Part shown: positions 59,249 to 64,000 of the stretch, one piece after another | Layout of the letters: each line of letters opens with the position of its first letter | Position numbering within the stretch: the first letter of the stretch is position 1 | Origin: Acidimangrovimonas sediminis | Lineage (GTDB): Bacteria > Pseudomonadota > Alphaproteobacteria > Rhodobacterales > Rhodobacteraceae | Direction of reading: 5' to 3' | Length of the DNA: 64,000 bases | Assembly: GCF_002871005.1 (NCBI RefSeq) | Contig: NZ_PHSN01000004.1 | Location: 248,001 to 312,000 of the forward strand | Notes under the pieces: generated by a model | What the model was told of the DNA's origin: nothing | The model's database searches: none | What the model saw: the letters and a program-made list of their open reading frames with translations, nothing else | Translations under genes and position numbers: made by a program

Positions 59249-59518
59249 CTAGTGCAGCGGGAATTCCCCGACCACGTTGCGCCATTCCCCGGGGCGGATC
59301 ATCCGCTGATGGGTAAAGCGCACCGAGTGCAACGGCCCCTCGATCGTCTCGTGCCAGAACTCGATGAACTTGAACAGCCGCGGATAATCCGGCGCCAGAT
59401 CGTATTCCTGCCAGACGAAGCTATTGAGAACGTTGCGATAATCCGGCATCCGGTAATACAGTTCGGCGGTGGTCAGGCCGTAGCCCTTCAACATCAGTTC
59501 CGTGTCGTTTTCGCGCAT
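59249..59518 (-). CDS. Usg family protein
   Basis: An 89-residue protein, full family length. The sequence LKGYGLTTAELYYRMPDYRNVLNSFVWQEYDLAPDYPRLFKFIEFWHETIEG (shown in family order, not all contiguous positions claimed) is the Usg signature of Alphaproteobacteria, named from its site upstream of trp genes; here it is not near trp. Function unknown. AGGAGAAAAAGG precedes the start. Confidence 0.9.
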   Translation of the reverse strand: MRENDTELMLKGYGLTTAELYYRMPDYRNVLNSFVWQEYDLAPDYPRLFKFIEFWHETIEGPLHSVRFTHQRMIRPGEWRNVVGEFPLH

Positions 59519-59636
59519 CCTTTTTCTCCTGCTCGGACCTCCCGGTCACAAGCCTGACATAACGGAATTAATTTTCAACGAAAACAGTATGTTGGCACTC
59601 ATACGCACTGGCTGCCAGCCGCGTGGCCCTTCGCCA

Positions 59637-59666
59637 TTGCACCCCATCCCTAGCCTCGTCTATAAT
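59637..59666 (+). promoter_or_regulatory. Predicted gyrA promoter
   Basis: TTGCAC (59637-59642) and a perfect TATAAT (59661-59666) with an 18-bp spacer, about 45 bp before the gyrA start. Confidence 0.65.
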
Positions 59667-59711
59667 GCAGACAACCAGATCTAGAAGACCGATAACGAAA
59701 GAGCGGTTGAC

Positions 59712-62465
<2,754 letters not shown>

Positions 62466-62509
62466 TCTCGGCCCTTTCCTTTCCCGCGCGGACGGCTTAG
62501 ATCGCGGCC

Positions 62510-64000
<1,491 letters not shown>

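Overview
The window is high-GC (roughly two thirds G+C by eye), densely coding bacterial DNA. It reads as chromosome of a facultatively autotrophic member of the Rhodobacteraceae (Alphaproteobacteria). The evidence is a red-type (form IC) RuBisCO operon with cbbX and a divergent cbbR, a cyo quinol oxidase operon behind a perfect Fnr/FnrL-type box, a Usg protein, an entericidin-like lipoprotein, a Hint-domain protein with a His/Asp/Gly-rich front half, and KpsT/KpsE with a long cytoplasmic N-terminus. I do not assign a genus. No CRISPR array, rRNA operon, transposase or prophage was seen. Most of the window is housekeeping or conserved metabolic sequence; the novelty lies mainly in intergenic DNA.

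Layout. 1-3.9 kb: tesB (cut by the left edge), an acyl-CoA synthetase, a dienelactone hydrolase and a small membrane protein. 4.0-5.5 kb: a secreted 5'-nucleotidase-type phosphatase on the minus strand. 6.2-10.4 kb: cyoABCD. 10.7-13.9 kb: kpsT-kpsE-kdsA (minus), for capsule export and Kdo synthesis. 14.3-17.0 kb: a uracil-DNA-glycosylase-like gene, sseB, and rplM-rpsI. 17.3-27.2 kb: cbbR, then cbbF-P-A-L-S-X-E, followed in the same direction by a Tat-exported metallo-hydrolase, a thioredoxin-like protein and a phosphoglycolate phosphatase. These supply CO2 fixation, RuBisCO repair and 2-phosphoglycolate salvage. 27.3-30.3 kb: persulfide dioxygenase, then rpsB-tsf. 30.7-35.2 kb: a LuxR solo, an FAD oxidoreductase, an entericidin-like peptide, an orphan peptide-binding protein and a candidate small RNA. 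35.4-42.3 kb: 3-hydroxybutyrate dehydrogenase-like SDR, LysE exporter, DUF502 protein, psuG and psuK separated by a YqjD/holin-like pair on the other strand, and class II DAHP synthase. 42.7-52.6 kb: a GlxA-type AraC regulator, a complete livJ-G-F-H-M transporter, and a dimethylglycine-dehydrogenase-like flavoprotein, probably one amine or amino-acid use region. 52.8-57 kb: MobA-like transferase, Hint protein, a long gene-poor stretch, small membrane and lipoproteins, and tRNA-Leu(CAA). 57.1-64 kb: YqaA, DsbB, arginase, Usg, gyrA, trmFO and the start of gluQ.

The best candidate for something undescribed is a free-standing small-RNA gene at about 35083-35156, with a -35/-10 pair (17 bp spacer), an internal hairpin and a textbook U8 terminator. 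Next are a cluster of lux-box-like half-sites just beyond a LuxR gene that has no visible luxI, two families of interspersed intergenic palindromes, and 15-bp tandem repeats both between genes and inside the cbbX coding start. All functional statements rest on reading motifs; no database search was run.
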